Shown here in pieces: positions 1-10,114 of a stretch of DNA of 64,000 nucleotides. Below the pieces are notes generated by a model, which saw nothing but the letters and a program-made list of their open reading frames with translations, was not told the DNA's origin and searched no databases. Each line of letters starts with the position of its first letter. Position 1 is the first letter of the stretch. The DNA comes from Microcebus murinus (lineage: Eukaryota; Chordata; Mammalia; Primates; Cheirogaleidae), in contig NC_134136.1 in NCBI RefSeq assembly GCF_040939455.1, positions 99,994,014-100,058,013 of the forward strand, in the 5' to 3' direction. The position numbers and the translations under genes were made by a program.

Positions 1-1500
1 TGCCACAAGTCAAAGTGAGCCACAGATAACAAGTCTGCATTCCCCACTTAACCCATTCTTGTCTTCTTCCTCAAACATTCCTTTTTTGTTTACACATATA
101 TTTTCACAGACTCAGTAACATTCAAAGCAACAACCCTAGGAAGCATTAATACATTTTTAATGCTTGGCAGTATTCTAAGGGATGGAAATTTAAATCTCTC
201 CTAAGACTGACTCTAGGCAGCATGTGAAAAAATTGAATATTGACATCAAGCTCATAGAACATAGTTGTTACATTATAATCAGACATTTGCTGTACAAGAA
301 AAGATTGACATCATTGTGCTCCAGCCTTACTGCCTTAGGTTGCCCTATTTCTTGTTTTTCTTAAGAGCTGGATGTCTATACAGAGAATGCTATTTATCAC
401 AATACTATGATAAATCATGATCCTCAGACATGTAAACACCTAAAGGAATCAACTGGAAGATGCATTTAAAGATATATATTTTGTAAAAAAATTTTGATAT
501 TTTTTTCATTTTGTGCTTTGTCATCCTGAAGTAACATGAAGTAAATCCATCAGTAAATTGATTTTGTACTTTATTAGTGTATTATTTATAAACACAAAGC
601 ATTTTACTTATAAACAAGAAGCTTATCTTGTGTGATTATGTTTGGTAGTCATTTTTATTAAGGAGAGATGTCATCTCTCACATATGTTTGTCTATGGTTT
701 GTCTAGCTCTGTGCCAGGTGATGTGAAGGGATGCGATACATCATACTTGGAGGATTACAGTCTAGTTGGGGAGAAAGAATACATGCCCATAGCATCTAGA
801 TTTGGTACCATAGGTTTTAGAGATTAATTATATACTGTCATATCAGTTTTAATCATTTTGTGGGTTTTTGAAGCAGTATATGAACTGGTGAATCACTGAA
901 ATATTTGTGGAAGTTTTGTTGTGGAACTTTGATGGGAATAACTTGGAACAAGGGAGAGGTTCTTAGGATAGAAGAACAAAAAAGAAAATACACGGGGGGT
1001 AAGTATGGGTGTTTGTGGAGGAAGCAAGTGAGTAAGTAATGGCAGAAGGGGATAGAAGACAGAGGATTGAGATGGATGTCATAAAGAATTTAAATGCAAG
1101 TTCAATAGGAAGGAGAGTGAGGTGAGGAGAGAGAAAGTTGAATCGAAAGGAAGCATTTTGTTGTTCAGGATTTTAGAGAAACAGTTATTTGTGTTGAGGA
1201 AGCTCCAATTTTAAGCTCACAGTTCCTTCATGGCCAACTCACAGGTTTACCTCCTCTAAAATGTCTTCACATTAAGTTCTGGATTTTCTCTTTTTCTGAA
1301 TGGTCTTTATGTTTGCATGCCCATAGACTTAGCATCCAGTGATTTAAAATATGTTCATTTCACCTACCCAAATAAATGTGAGGATTATATCTTCTCTATT
1401 AAATACAATACACTACTGTTGAAATTTGATTCAGAAAACTGTCTTAGAAGCCATCTTGTCCAGTACTCTCCTCTATAGTGGCCACTGATCCTCACCCAGA
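1..1500. other. AT-rich unique DNA, no gene recognised
   Basis: No repeat, exon or RNA gene was recognised here. Open frames are short and begin at non-ATG codons (for example 642-827), and their composition looks non-coding. Base composition is AT-rich, as in much of the window. Confidence 0.6.
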
Positions 1501-1947
1501 ATGCTGTCCCTCCCACAGGTTGGATGTCGTTTTGATTCTAAAGGCTTCCACCTGTGATTTTGTTCAGAGGAATGGCCTCGGGCTATTGAAGCAACTTTGC
1601 TCAGAGACAGAGAGCTGGAAGTGCCTGAGAATTTAGCGTTACCATCACCACCCCAGCACCACCCCTGTACAAGGGAACTGTAGCCAATGATTGACGAATG
1701 TGAATATGAAAGCCAAACTCCCTTGGCTCAAATTGAAACAGTGATGAGGCATTATTTATGTGATCCAGAAAACCCCTGATCAGGCTCAGGCTGAGACTTC
1801 ACCTGAGATCATACTCTTGTTTGGCTTTCCCTTTCTCTGTCTTTTCTGCCACCTCCCCCAATCTCTCTGGTCTTTCCTTACTTAATAAATCACTTGCATA
1901 GGAATCCTCATCTTAAAATTTAATGGGACTGCTGACCTACGACATCC
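1500..1947 (+). repeat. Possible ancient LTR-like remnant, family unknown
   Basis: The stretch is more GC-rich than its surroundings. It ends in an AATAAA-containing segment (CTTAATAAATCACTTGC, near 1880-1900) of the style seen at the ends of old mammalian LTRs, just before MIR sequence begins. I could not name a family or find matching termini or a duplication. It could equally be unique DNA. Confidence 0.25.
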
Positions 1948-2040
1948 ACATTTTATTGTGGGGAAACTGAGGCTTACTGTGGTTCACCAATTTGCACAAT
2001 CACACACAGCCTAATTTTGGATCCAAATCTCTTGATTTTC
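1948..2040 (-). repeat. MIR fragment, split by an Alu
   Basis: Read on the plus strand, it shows the reverse-complement MIR order: a degenerate form of the segment where MIR copies typically carry GAGGAAACTGAGGC, then a CACACAGCC segment and the ATCCAAATCTC region. It is diverged, as expected for this old tRNA-derived SINE. The Alu at 2056-2395 interrupts the sequence just downstream. Confidence 0.5.
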
Positions 2041-2410
<370 letters not shown>

Positions 2411-2675
2411 TACGTCTCCTTAGTAGCTCTAGGTATACAATAGACATAGAATAGTTGTCTATTGAGTAGGTGAATAAATGATGAATGCACTGTGTCCAAG
2501 GCATTTTACTGGATTCTGGAGGAGTCATGAATTTAAGATGTAATTCTTGCCCTCCAGAAGTTTAAAAACTAGAGAAGGGATAAGACTAATATTTTTTAAG
2601 TAGAATAAGAAGGCCAAATTGTTATAACAAATGACAGAGGGATAATGCATGATTAGAGCAAACAAAGAAAGAGAG
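2411..2675. repeat. Possible L2 remnant
   Basis: The segment has weak similarity to the 3' region of L2 (a run like GGTGAATAAATGATGAATG and a TTCTTGCCCTCCAGAAG segment). Divergence is high and the limits are unclear. It is the left flank of the twin-primed L1. Confidence 0.3.
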
Positions 2676-2734
2676 CTTCAAACATAGTGTAAGAGAATGG
2701 GTCCCCAATCTCTCCTTGCTTATAAGGTTTCAGG
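2676..2734 (-). mobile_element. Inverted ORF1 scrap of an older L1 (twin priming)
   Basis: This short piece matches the reverse complement of ORF1 of the intact L1 near 5690-5750; for example TCTCTCCTTGCTT is shared with the minus-strand L1 at 35092-35104. It joins directly at 2734/2735 to ORF2 sequence in plus orientation. An inverted 5' piece joined to a forward 3' piece with loss of what lies between is the signature of twin priming during target-primed reverse transcription. Confidence 0.8.
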
Positions 2735-3538
2735 TATGAAACTATTAGAATTCTAGAGGAAAACGTTGGAAATACTCTTCTAGACATTGGCCTAGGCAAA
2801 GAATTTATGAACAAGACCCCAAAGGCAATCACAGCATCAACAAAAATAAATAAATGGGACCTGATAAAATTAAAAAGCTTCTGCACAGCCAAAGAAACTG
2901 TCATGAGAGCAAACAGACAACCTACTGAATGGGAGAAAATTTTTGCATGCTACACATTGATAAAGGGCTGATAACTAGAATCTATTTAGAACCCAGGAAT
3001 ATCAGCAGGAAAAAAAATCAAGCAACCCTATCAAAAAGTGGGCAAAGGACATGAACAGAAACTTTTCAAAAGAAGACAGAATAATGGCCAACAAACATAT
3101 GAAAAAATGCTCAACATCTCTAATCAGGGAAATGTAAATCAATACTGCAATGAGATATCACTTATCTCTAGTGAGAATGGCCTTTATCGAAAAGTCCCCA
3201 AACAATAAATTTTGGCGTGGATGTGGACGGATAGGAGCACTCATACACCGGTGGTGGGACTGCAAACTAGTGCAACCTCTGTGGAAAGCAATATGGAGAT
3301 ACCTTAAAGTGATACAAGTAGATTTACCATTTAATCGAGTAATCTCATTACTGGGCATCTTCCCAAAAGAACAAAAGACACTATAAAAAAGACATCTGCA
3401 CTCGAATGTTTATAGCAGCACAATTCACAATTGCAAAGTTGTGGAAACAACCCAAATGCCCATCAATACATGAGTGGATTAATAAAATGTGGTATATGTA
3501 TACCATGGAGTACTATTCAGCTTTAAGAAACAATGGTG
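2735..3538 (+). mobile_element. Older L1, forward ORF2 3' part, split by a younger L1
   Basis: The segment is homologous to 8931-9730 of the intact L1 downstream, from the codons for YETIRTLEE to those for ALRNNG, but has several frame breaks and many substitutions, so it is a dead copy. Recognisable are the PNNKFWRGCG zinc-knuckle-like region (first Cys replaced by Phe) and [14 protein letters not shown]. The element is cut at 3538 by the full-length L1 and resumes at 10111. Confidence 0.93.
3525..3538 (+). repeat. 5' target-site duplication of the intact L1
   Basis: AAGAAACAATGGTG occurs here and again at 10111-10124, immediately after the poly(A) tail. The cut site reads TT/AAGAAA, close to the L1 endonuclease preference TT/AAAA. 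A perfect 14-bp match supports a recent insertion by target-primed reverse transcription. Confidence 0.96.
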
Positions 3539-3549
3539 GGGGGGCGGAG

Positions 3550-3560
3550 CAAGATGGCGG
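3550..3560 (+). promoter_or_regulatory. YY1-type site near the L1 start
   Basis: CAAGATGGCGG matches the YY1 core AAGATGGCGG. It begins at position 12 of the element, about where human L1 has a YY1 site that fixes the transcription start. In the second young L1 (minus strand, near 37152-37162) the same site reads CAACATGGCAG, which alters the core. Confidence 0.75.
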
Positions 3561-4169
3561 ACGAATAACACCGCCAGACAGAGGGTCTCTGCAGAAAAGA
3601 CCGATTCTAGCAGAAACTAGAGAAAAGAAGCAAGAAGACGAGCATACAGCGGACAAGGGCCGGAAGGAGGGGTACCTGAGACCCTGGGAGACTCCACGGG
3701 AGGAGGCTGCGGAGGAGAACTGGAGGCTGAGACCACCGGAGCAGCCCGGAGACCAGCGGCAAGGGTAGGTGGATTTGCTATTTCCCCTCCCCTGCATTCG
3801 GGACTGCTGGTGGGCTCCCCAGCGGGTGGAGAGACCTGCGGACATCAGCCCAGAGACTGCCGCCGCCTGCCAACGGTGAGCCTGTAACAGACGTGGCACC
3901 AGGTTCCCAACTTCCTCCGGGCAGCTCCGTGTGCACGGAGAGCCGCGCGGCAGGCGCCATATTGCCTCCTCCTCCTCTCCGCCGACCCTACCCGCGGCTG
4001 CCCAGAGAGACAATACAGCCACCAGCCGGAGGCACCTCCAGGGAACGGGACCTTCCCGTTTGGGACCCCGCCCCCCCTCCCAGGTGCTGCTGGCACCTTG
4101 TTCCCAGGAAAACGGTGCCGACTCAGAGGCTGAGAGACATAGACCCAGCTTGGGCTCCCTGTGGGTGAA

Positions 4170-4610
4170 TTAGGACCGGAAACCCTCTCCCTGGTGGGAA
4201 TACAGTTTGAACTCTGGGACCCAGAGGTCGGACCTGCAGACCAGATCCCCTGCACCGAGGGCTAGCATTGCCCGGGGCACAGAAGGATTATACGTGAACA
4301 GCCTACTGAGGTCTGTGTGCCTCCAGGGGCGGATCGGAGTCCTAGAGGTCTGTGTGCCTCCAGGGGCGGATCGGGCGGAACGTCCCAGGAGGAGGCCGTG
4401 CGCCCAACCCAGGTGGCGTTCCTGTGCAGGGAACCTCCCCGCCGGCATCACAGTCCGGGGAGGCCTGGTGGCTTGTGGTCTGGCCTGCTGGCAGAGGCTC
4501 AGGAGTAGCTGCGGAGTTGGGGAGGGTGGAAAGAAGCGAGGCCTGCTGCAGACTGTGGGTCTCAGACAGCCCCACCCCCACACCCAGACTTTCTGGCTGA
4601 GCGGGACCAT
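4170..4610 (-). other. Antisense open frame B in the L1 5' UTR
   Basis: A 146-codon frame begins at a true ATG at 4610 and runs antisense inside the 5' UTR. It is shared with the minus-strand L1 copy (36079-36627, 182 codons). A net 24-base length difference between the copies keeps the frame. The extra length of the other copy arises because a CAA codon there is TAA here. The predicted peptide is rich in Pro, Arg, Ser and Trp and has no recognised domain. It may be a chance frame in GC-rich DNA. Confidence 0.4.
4308..4374 (+). repeat. 30-bp direct repeat, two copies, in the L1 5' UTR
   Basis: GAGGTCTGTGTGCCTCCAGG followed by GGCGGATCGG occurs at 4308-4337 and identically at 4345-4374, a 37-bp period with a 7-bp spacer. 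The other young L1 has a single copy in the matching place (rc of about 36326-36359). The duplication is therefore specific to this copy or its subfamily. Confidence 0.92.
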
Positions 4611-4927
4611 CCCAGCCCCGCCCTGACAGCAGAGAACAGAACTTTGACCCCTGCTAACGGCCTGAGGGCAGGCTTACCCAACCCAGCTCCGCCCAGAACG
4701 AGAGCTGATAACAGGACTCAAAATCAACACCATAGCCTGTTCCTCCAAGCAAACGCCACCTACTGACAGGGACAGCATCTTGCACAGCCTTTCCACGGCA
4801 CCCACTGACTCAATATACAGGGAGTGGTCCAATTTCACCCACAGGCACCACCTAACGCCTCAGAAACTAAACAAGGTGTGTGAATACCCAAACAATAACC
4901 TAAGGAAAGAAACAACAACTGATCGAC

Positions 4928-5932
4928 ATGGGAAGAAATCAGCGAAAGAACTCAGGAAATATGAAGAACCAAACGGAAAACACACCCCCAAGGAGGAGCA
5001 CCAGCCCCCTAGAAACGGACACCGACCAAAATCAGGCAACCAATATGACAGAAAAGGAATTTCGTATGTGGATCATAAGAACACTCACCCAGCTGCAACA
5101 ACAACTCAATAACCAACACCAAGAAAACACAAAAAACCTCCAAGAAATGGAACAAAGGTTCAACAAAGAGATTGACACAGTGAAGAAAACTTTAACCGAA
5201 GTCCTGGAGATGAAGAATCAACTCAGAGAACTACAAAATACTGTGGAAAGTCTCAAGAACAGGGTGGATCAAGCAGAAGAAAGAATCTCAGAGCTTGAAG
5301 ATAACACCTTCCAATTAAATAAATCAGTCACAGAAATACAGCAGAGAAACAAGAGAAAAGATCAAAGTCTACAAGAGCTGTGGGATTATGTGAAAAAACC
5401 TAACGTGAGGGTCATAGGTTTAGCCGAAGGGGAGGAAGACAGCACTCAAGGGCTGGACAAGCTTTTTGAAGATATAATAGAGGAAAATTTCCCAGGTCTT
5501 GCTCAAAATCTCGATATACAAGTTCAAGAAGCCCAGAGGACCCCTGGGAGATTCAATGCAAACAGGAAGACGTCACGTCATGCAGTCATCAGACTGACCA
5601 AAGTATCAACTAAAGAGGCCCTTCTAAGAGCTGTAAGACAAAAGAAGCAAGTGACATACAAGGGAAAGCCAATTCGAATAACATCAGACTTCTCTAATGA
5701 GACTTTACAAGCAAGGAGAGACTGGGGCCCCATTCTCACTCTTTTGAAACAAAACAATGCCCAGCCTAGAATATTATTCCCTGCAAAACTAAGCTTCATA
5801 TATGAAGGAGAAATAAAAACATTCGCAGACAAGCAAAGGCTCAGAGAATTCACCAAGACAAGACCAGCCCTACAAGAAGTACTTAAAACAGCGTTATGCA
5901 CGGAACATCATAATAATAATCCACGGATATAA
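4928..5932 (+). CDS. L1 ORF1: L1 ORF1p, RNA-binding chaperone
   Basis: This is an uninterrupted 334-residue protein; human ORF1p is 338. It binds L1 RNA as a trimer and acts as a nucleic acid chaperone in the cytoplasmic L1 particle. Visible parts are a basic, polar N-terminus (1-45), a long heptad-rich coiled coil (about 50-150, with SELEDNTFQL), an RRM-like domain (about 155-250, with NVRVIGL at 159-165 and RHAVIRL at 217-223), and a C-terminal domain (about 251-320). The ATG lies at the start of the conserved MGRNQRKNSG segment, which the second copy shares. ORF2 follows after 41 bases. The second copy lacks 39 codons of the N-terminal region present here. Confidence 0.95.
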   Translation: MGRNQRKNSGNMKNQTENTPPRRSTSPLETDTDQNQATNMTEKEFRMWIIRTLTQLQQQLNNQHQENTKNLQEMEQRFNKEIDTVKKTLTEVLEMKNQLRELQNTVESLKNRVDQAEERISELEDNTFQLNKSVTEIQQRNKRKDQSLQELWDYVKKPNVRVIGLAEGEEDSTQGLDKLFEDIIEENFPGLAQNLDIQVQEAQRTPGRFNANRKTSRHAVIRLTKVSTKEALLRAVRQKKQVTYKGKPIRITSDFSNETLQARRDWGPILTLLKQNNAQPRILFPAKLSFIYEGEIKTFADKQRLREFTKTRPALQEVLKTALCTEHHNNNPRI

Positions 5933-5973
5933 AAACAACCAAAACCCAAAGATATTAAAGGCCAGATATTACA

Positions 5974-8900
5974 ATGGCTCAAGACACAAATCATAGCAAC
6001 AACATCCAACCCAACAGAATGATCAGTAATCTACCTTACCTATCAGTTCTCTCAATAAATGTGAATGGCTTAAACTCTCCACTCAAGAGATATAGGCTGG
6101 CTGAATGGATAAGAAAATACAGGCCAAGTATATGCTGTCTTCAGGAAACACATTTAACCTGCAAGGATGCACATAGACTAAAAATAAAAGGGTGGAGATC
6201 AATATTCCAAGCAAACAGAAGCCAAAAGAAGGCTGGTGTGGCAGTTCTAATTTCAGACGATTTAGTTTTTAAACCAACAAAAGTAGTAAAAGACAAAGAG
6301 GGTCATTATATAATGGTGAAGGGCACAGTCCAACAAGAAGAGATAACAATTTTAAATATATATGCACCCAACTTAGGTGCACCCAGATTCATAAAGCAAA
6401 CCTTACTGGAGCTAAGCAAATGGATTAATAGCAACTCCATAATCGCCGGGGATTTCAACACCCCACTGACGGCACGAGACAGATCCTCCAAACAGAAAAT
6501 TAATAAAGAAATAATGGACTTAAACAAAACTCTAGAACAATTGGGTCTGACAGACATCTACAGAACATTCTACCCAAAATCCACTGAATATACGTTCTTC
6601 TCATCAGCTCACGGGACATTCTCTAGGATTGACCATATCCTAGGACACAAAGAAAATCTCAAGAAATTTAAAAAAATAGAAATCATACCATGTACATTCT
6701 CAGATCACAGTGGAATAAAACTAGAAATCAACCCTAACAGAAACTCACATTTCTACACAAAAACGTGGAAATTAAACAACCTCCTACTAAATGATTACTT
6801 CGTAAATGAAGAAATCAAGACGGAAATAAAAAACTTCTATGAAGAAAACGACAATGGAGAGACAAGTTATCAACTCCTCTGGGACACAGCTAAAGCAGTT
6901 CTGAGAGGAAAGTTTATCTCCATAAATGCCTATAACCAAAAGGCAAGAAGATCACAAATAGACAATCTAATGAAACGACTCAAAGAGCTGGAAAAAGAAG
7001 AACAGACCAACCCCAAACCCAGCAGAAGAAGTGAAATCAACAAGATCAAATCAGAACTAAACGAAATTGAAAACAGGAAAGCTATTCAGGAGATTAATAA
7101 AACAAAAAGTTGGTTCTTTGAAAAAATAAACAAGATTGACACGCCGTTGGCTAAGCTAACGAAAAGCAGAAAAGAGAAATCTCTAATAAGCTCCATCAGG
7201 AATAAAAAAGGAGATATCACAACTGATCCCAAAGAGATACAAGATACAATTTATGAATACTACAAAAATCTTTATGCACACAAACTGGAAAATGTGGAGG
7301 AAATGGACAAATTTCTAGAAACACACAGCCTCCCTAGGCTCAACCAGGAAGAAATAGATTCCCTGAACAGACCAATCTCAACAGCTGAAATAGAAACAGC
7401 AATTAAAAATCTCCCTAAAAAGAAAAGTCCCGGTCCAGATGGCTTCACACCTGAATTTTACCATACTTACAAAGAAGAACTAGTACCTATCTTGCAGAAA
7501 CTATTCCACAACATCGAGAAGAACGGAAACCTCCCCGACACCTTTTATGAAGCGAATATTACCCTGATACCAAAACCAGGAAAGGATGCAACAAAAAAAG
7601 AAAACTACAGACCAATATCCCTAATGAATATAGATGCAAAAATTTTCAACAAAATCTTAGCTAACCGAATACAGACACTTATCAAAAAAATAATCCACCA
7701 CGACCAAGTGGGCTTCATCCCAGGGATGCAGGGATGGTTCAACATACGTAAATCTATAAATGCAATTCACCACATAAACAGAAGCAAAAACAAAGATCAC
7801 ATGATCCTTTCAATAGATGCAGAAAAAGCTTTTGACAAAATTCAACACCCTTTCATGATACGAACACTTAAGAAAATAGGCATAGAAGGGACATACCTAA
7901 AAATGATACAAGCCATATATGACAGACCCATAGCCAACATCATACTGAATGGGGAAAGATTGAAATCATTCCCACTTAGAACTGGAACCAGACAAGGCTG
8001 CCCACTATCTCCACTTCTGTTCAACATAGTGCTGGAAGTCTTGGCTACAGCAATCAGACAAGAAAATGGAATCAAAGGTATCCAAATAGGGGCAGAAGAG
8101 ATCAAACTTTCACTGTTTGCTGATGATATGATATTGTATCTAGAAAACCCCAAGGATTCAACCAAGAAACTCCTGGAACTGATCAATGAATTTAGTAAAG
8201 TCTCAGGATACAAAATTAATACACAGAAATCAGAGGCATTCATATACGCCAACAACAATCTAATTGAGAACCAAATCAAAGACTCAATTCCCTTCACAAT
8301 AGCAACAAAGAAATTAAAGTACCTAGGAATATATTTAACCAAAGAGGTAAAAGACCTCTACAGGGAGAACTATGAAACACTGAGGAAGGAAATAGCAGAG
8401 GATGTAAACAGATGGAAATCCATACCATGCTCGTGGATCGGCAGACTCAATATCATCAAAATGTCTATACTACCCAAACTGATCTACAGATTCAATGCAA
8501 TACCTATTAAAATCCCATCAGCATTCTTCACAGATATAGAAAAAATAATTTTACGCTTCGTATGGAACCAAAGAAGACCCCGAATATCAAGAGCAATTCT
8601 AGGCAACAAAAACAAAATGGGAGGCATTAATATGCCAGATATCAAACTATACTACAAAGCTGTAGTAATTAAAACAATATGGTATTGGCACAAAAACAGG
8701 AATATTGACCAGTGGAACAGATGTGAGAATCCTGATATAAAACCATCCTCATATAGCCATCTCATCTTTGACAAAGCAGACAAAAACATACGCTGGGGAA
8801 AAGAATCCCTCTTCAATAAATGGTGCTGGGAAAACTGGATAGCCACCTGTAGAAGGCTAAAACAGGACCCACACCTTTCACCTCTCACAAAAACCAACTC

Positions 8901-9849
8901 ACGCTGGATAACAGACTTAAACCTAAGATATGAAACTATTAGAACTCTAGAGGAAAAAGTTGGAAACACTCTCCTAGACATCGGCCTGGGCAAAGAGTTT
9001 ATGAAGAAGTCCCCAAAGGCAATCACAGCAGCAACAAAAATAAATAAATGGGACATGATCAAACTACAAAGCTTCTGCACAGCCAAAGAAATAGTCATGA
9101 AAGTAAACAGACAGCCTACAGAATGGGAGAAAATTTTTGCATCCTATGCATCCGATAAGGGACTGATAACTAGAATATACTTAGAACTCACGAAAATTAG
9201 GAAGAAAAAATCAAATAACCCCATTAAAAAGTGGGCAAAGGACTTGAACAGAAATTTTTCTAAAGAAGACAGAAGAATGGCCAACAAACATATGAAGAAA
9301 TGCTCAACATCTCTAATCATCAGGGAAATGCAAATCAAAACCACAATGAGATATCACTTAACCCCAGTGAGAATGGCCTTTATCAAAAAATCTCCAAACA
9401 ATAAATGCTGGCGTGGTTGCGGAGAGAGAGGAACACTCCTACACTGCTGGTGGGACTGCAAACTAGTTCAACCTCTGTGGAAAGCAATATGGAGATACCT
9501 TAAAGCGATACAAGTGAATCTACCATTTGATCCAGCAATCCCATTGCTGGGCATCTACCCAAATGATCCAGTGACACTATACAAAAAAGACACCTGCACT
9601 CGAATGTTTATAGCAGCACAATTCATAATTGCAAGGCTGTGGAAACAGCCCAAGTGCCCATCAATCAAAGAATGGATTAATAAAATGTGGTATATGTCCA
9701 CCATGGAGTACTATTCAGCTCTAAGAAACAATGGTGATATAGCACACCTTATATTTTCCTGGTTAGAGCTGGAACCCATACTACTAAGTGAAGTATCCCA
9801 AGAATGGAAAAACAAGCACCAGATATATTCTCCAGCAAACTGGTATTAA
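5974..9849 (+). CDS. L1 ORF2: L1 ORF2p, endonuclease and reverse transcriptase
   Basis: This 1291-codon open frame encodes the protein that nicks target DNA and copies L1 RNA into it. The APE-type endonuclease residues are all present: N29, E58, Y130, D160, N162, D220, D244 and H245. The reverse transcriptase has motif A D615 (SIDAEKAF) and FADD D717/D718. The C-terminal Cys/His motif C1145, C1149, H1157, C1162 is intact. Each residue lies exactly 15 after its human counterpart. Met16 at 6019 aligns with human Met1, so translation may begin there, giving 1276 residues against human 1275. No stop or frameshift is seen. Confidence 0.95.
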   Translation: MAQDTNHSNNIQPNRMISNLPYLSVLSINVNGLNSPLKRYRLAEWIRKYRPSICCLQETHLTCKDAHRLKIKGWRSIFQANRSQKKAGVAVLISDDLVFKPTKVVKDKEGHYIMVKGTVQQEEITILNIYAPNLGAPRFIKQTLLELSKWINSNSIIAGDFNTPLTARDRSSKQKINKEIMDLNKTLEQLGLTDIYRTFYPKSTEYTFFSSAHGTFSRIDHILGHKENLKKFKKIEIIPCTFSDHSGIKLEINPNRNSHFYTKTWKLNNLLLNDYFVNEEIKTEIKNFYEENDNGETSYQLLWDTAKAVLRGKFISINAYNQKARRSQIDNLMKRLKELEKEEQTNPKPSRRSEINKIKSELNEIENRKAIQEINKTKSWFFEKINKIDTPLAKLTKSRKEKSLISSIRNKKGDITTDPKEIQDTIYEYYKNLYAHKLENVEEMDKFLETHSLPRLNQEEIDSLNRPISTAEIETAIKNLPKKKSPGPDGFTPEFYHTYKEELVPILQKLFHNIEKNGNLPDTFYEANITLIPKPGKDATKKENYRPISLMNIDAKIFNKILANRIQTLIKKIIHHDQVGFIPGMQGWFNIRKSINAIHHINRSKNKDHMILSIDAEKAFDKIQHPFMIRTLKKIGIEGTYLKMIQAIYDRPIANIILNGERLKSFPLRTGTRQGCPLSPLLFNIVLEVLATAIRQENGIKGIQIGAEEIKLSLFADDMILYLENPKDSTKKLLELINEFSKVSGYKINTQKSEAFIYANNNLIENQIKDSIPFTIATKKLKYLGIYLTKEVKDLYRENYETLRKEIAEDVNRWKSIPCSWIGRLNIIKMSILPKLIYRFNAIPIKIPSAFFTDIEKIILRFVWNQRRPRISRAILGNKNKMGGINMPDIKLYYKAVVIKTIWYWHKNRNIDQWNRCENPDIKPSSYSHLIFDKADKNIRWGKESLFNKWCWENWIATCRRLKQDPHLSPLTKTNSRWITDLNLRYETIRTLEEKVGNTLLDIGLGKEFMKKSPKAITAATKINKWDMIKLQSFCTAKEIVMKVNRQPTEWEKIFASYASDKGLITRIYLELTKIRKKKSNNPIKKWAKDLNRNFSKEDRRMANKHMKKCSTSLIIREMQIKTTMRYHLTPVRMAFIKKSPNNKCWRGCGERGTLLHCWWDCKLVQPLWKAIWRYLKAIQVNLPFDPAIPLLGIYPNDPVTLYKKDTCTRMFIAAQFIIARLWKQPKCPSIKEWINKMWYMSTMEYYSALRNNGDIAHLIFSWLELEPILLSEVSQEWKNKHQIYSPANWY

Positions 9850-10060
9850 CTGAGTAGCACCTAAGTAGACACATAGGTGCTACAGTAATAGGGTATTGGG
9901 CAGGTGGGAGGGGGGAGGGGGGCGGGTATATACATACATAGTGAGTGAGATGTGCACCATCTGGGGGATGGTCATGATGGAGACTCAGACTTTTGGGGGG
10001 AGGGGGGGAATGGGCATTTATTGAAACCTTAAAATCTGTACCCCCATAATATGCCAAAAT
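9850..10060 (+). other. L1 3' UTR with G-rich tract
   Basis: A short 3' UTR of about 210 bp. It contains a G-rich tract at 9906-9926 with four G runs separated by single bases, and a second G-rich stretch near 9993-10011. G-rich, quadruplex-capable tracts are a known feature of L1 3' UTRs. The AATAAA signal is at 10058-10063, merging into the tail. Confidence 0.85.
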
Positions 10061-10077
10061 AAAAAAAAAAAAAAAAA

Positions 10078-10110
<33 letters not shown>
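10061..10110 (+). repeat. L1 poly(A) tail
   Basis: About 50 A residues with a single GC interruption at 10079-10080, directly followed by the second TSD copy. The length and purity fit a recent insertion. Confidence 0.95.

Positions 10111-10114
<4 letters not shown>

Larger units (their letters stand above)
3513..4022 (-). other. Antisense open frame A in the L1 5' UTR
   Basis: A 169-codon frame runs antisense from GTG at 4022 (element position 484) out through the 5' end of the L1 into flanking DNA. The first in-frame ATG shared with the other copy is at 3797 (codon 76), leaving about 94 codons. The counterpart in the other young L1 (36684-37259) stays open with only two 3-base indels. Position and direction resemble human ORF0, but I do not claim homology, since the region is GC-rich and poor in stops. 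Whether it is translated is unknown. Confidence 0.4.
3539..4927 (+). promoter_or_regulatory. L1 5' UTR / internal promoter, CpG-rich
   Basis: This 1389-bp GC- and CpG-rich leader lies between the 5' end and the ORF1 ATG. In L1 elements this region carries an internal RNA polymerase II promoter, so the promoter travels with the RNA. Its first 20 bases hold a YY1-type motif. It also holds a 30-bp direct repeat and two antisense open frames shared with the minus-strand copy at 35790-37174. Promoter activity is inferred from family knowledge. Confidence 0.85.
3539..10110 (+). mobile_element. L1: Full-length, apparently intact L1 retrotransposon
   Basis: The element is 6572 bp long: 5' UTR 3539-4927, ORF1 4928-5932, a 41-bp spacer, ORF2 5974-9849, 3' UTR 9850-10060 and poly(A) to 10110. 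It starts at the expected G-rich, YY1-site-containing 5' end, so it is not truncated. It has a perfect 14-bp TSD, both ORFs are uninterrupted, and the tail is long (about 50 A with one GC interruption). All these point to a young and possibly retrotransposition-competent copy. It sits inside an older L1 of related type. Activity itself cannot be judged from sequence alone. Confidence 0.97.

Noticed and set aside
642..827. 61-codon frame in the left unique region
   Set aside because: It begins at TTG, has no splice or domain support, and lies in AT-rich non-coding-like DNA.
3893..4168. Sense open frame in the L1 5' UTR, also present in the other copy
   Set aside because: The GC-rich leader is poor in stops on both strands; in the other copy the frame ends differently after an indel. 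Kept only as a caution against over-reading the antisense frames.
8652..9098. Long minus-strand frames inside L1 ORF2 (also 7842-8342 and 32469-32969 opposite the other copy)
   Set aside because: They are shadows of the A-rich ORF2 coding strand. Their conservation between copies follows from ORF2 similarity.
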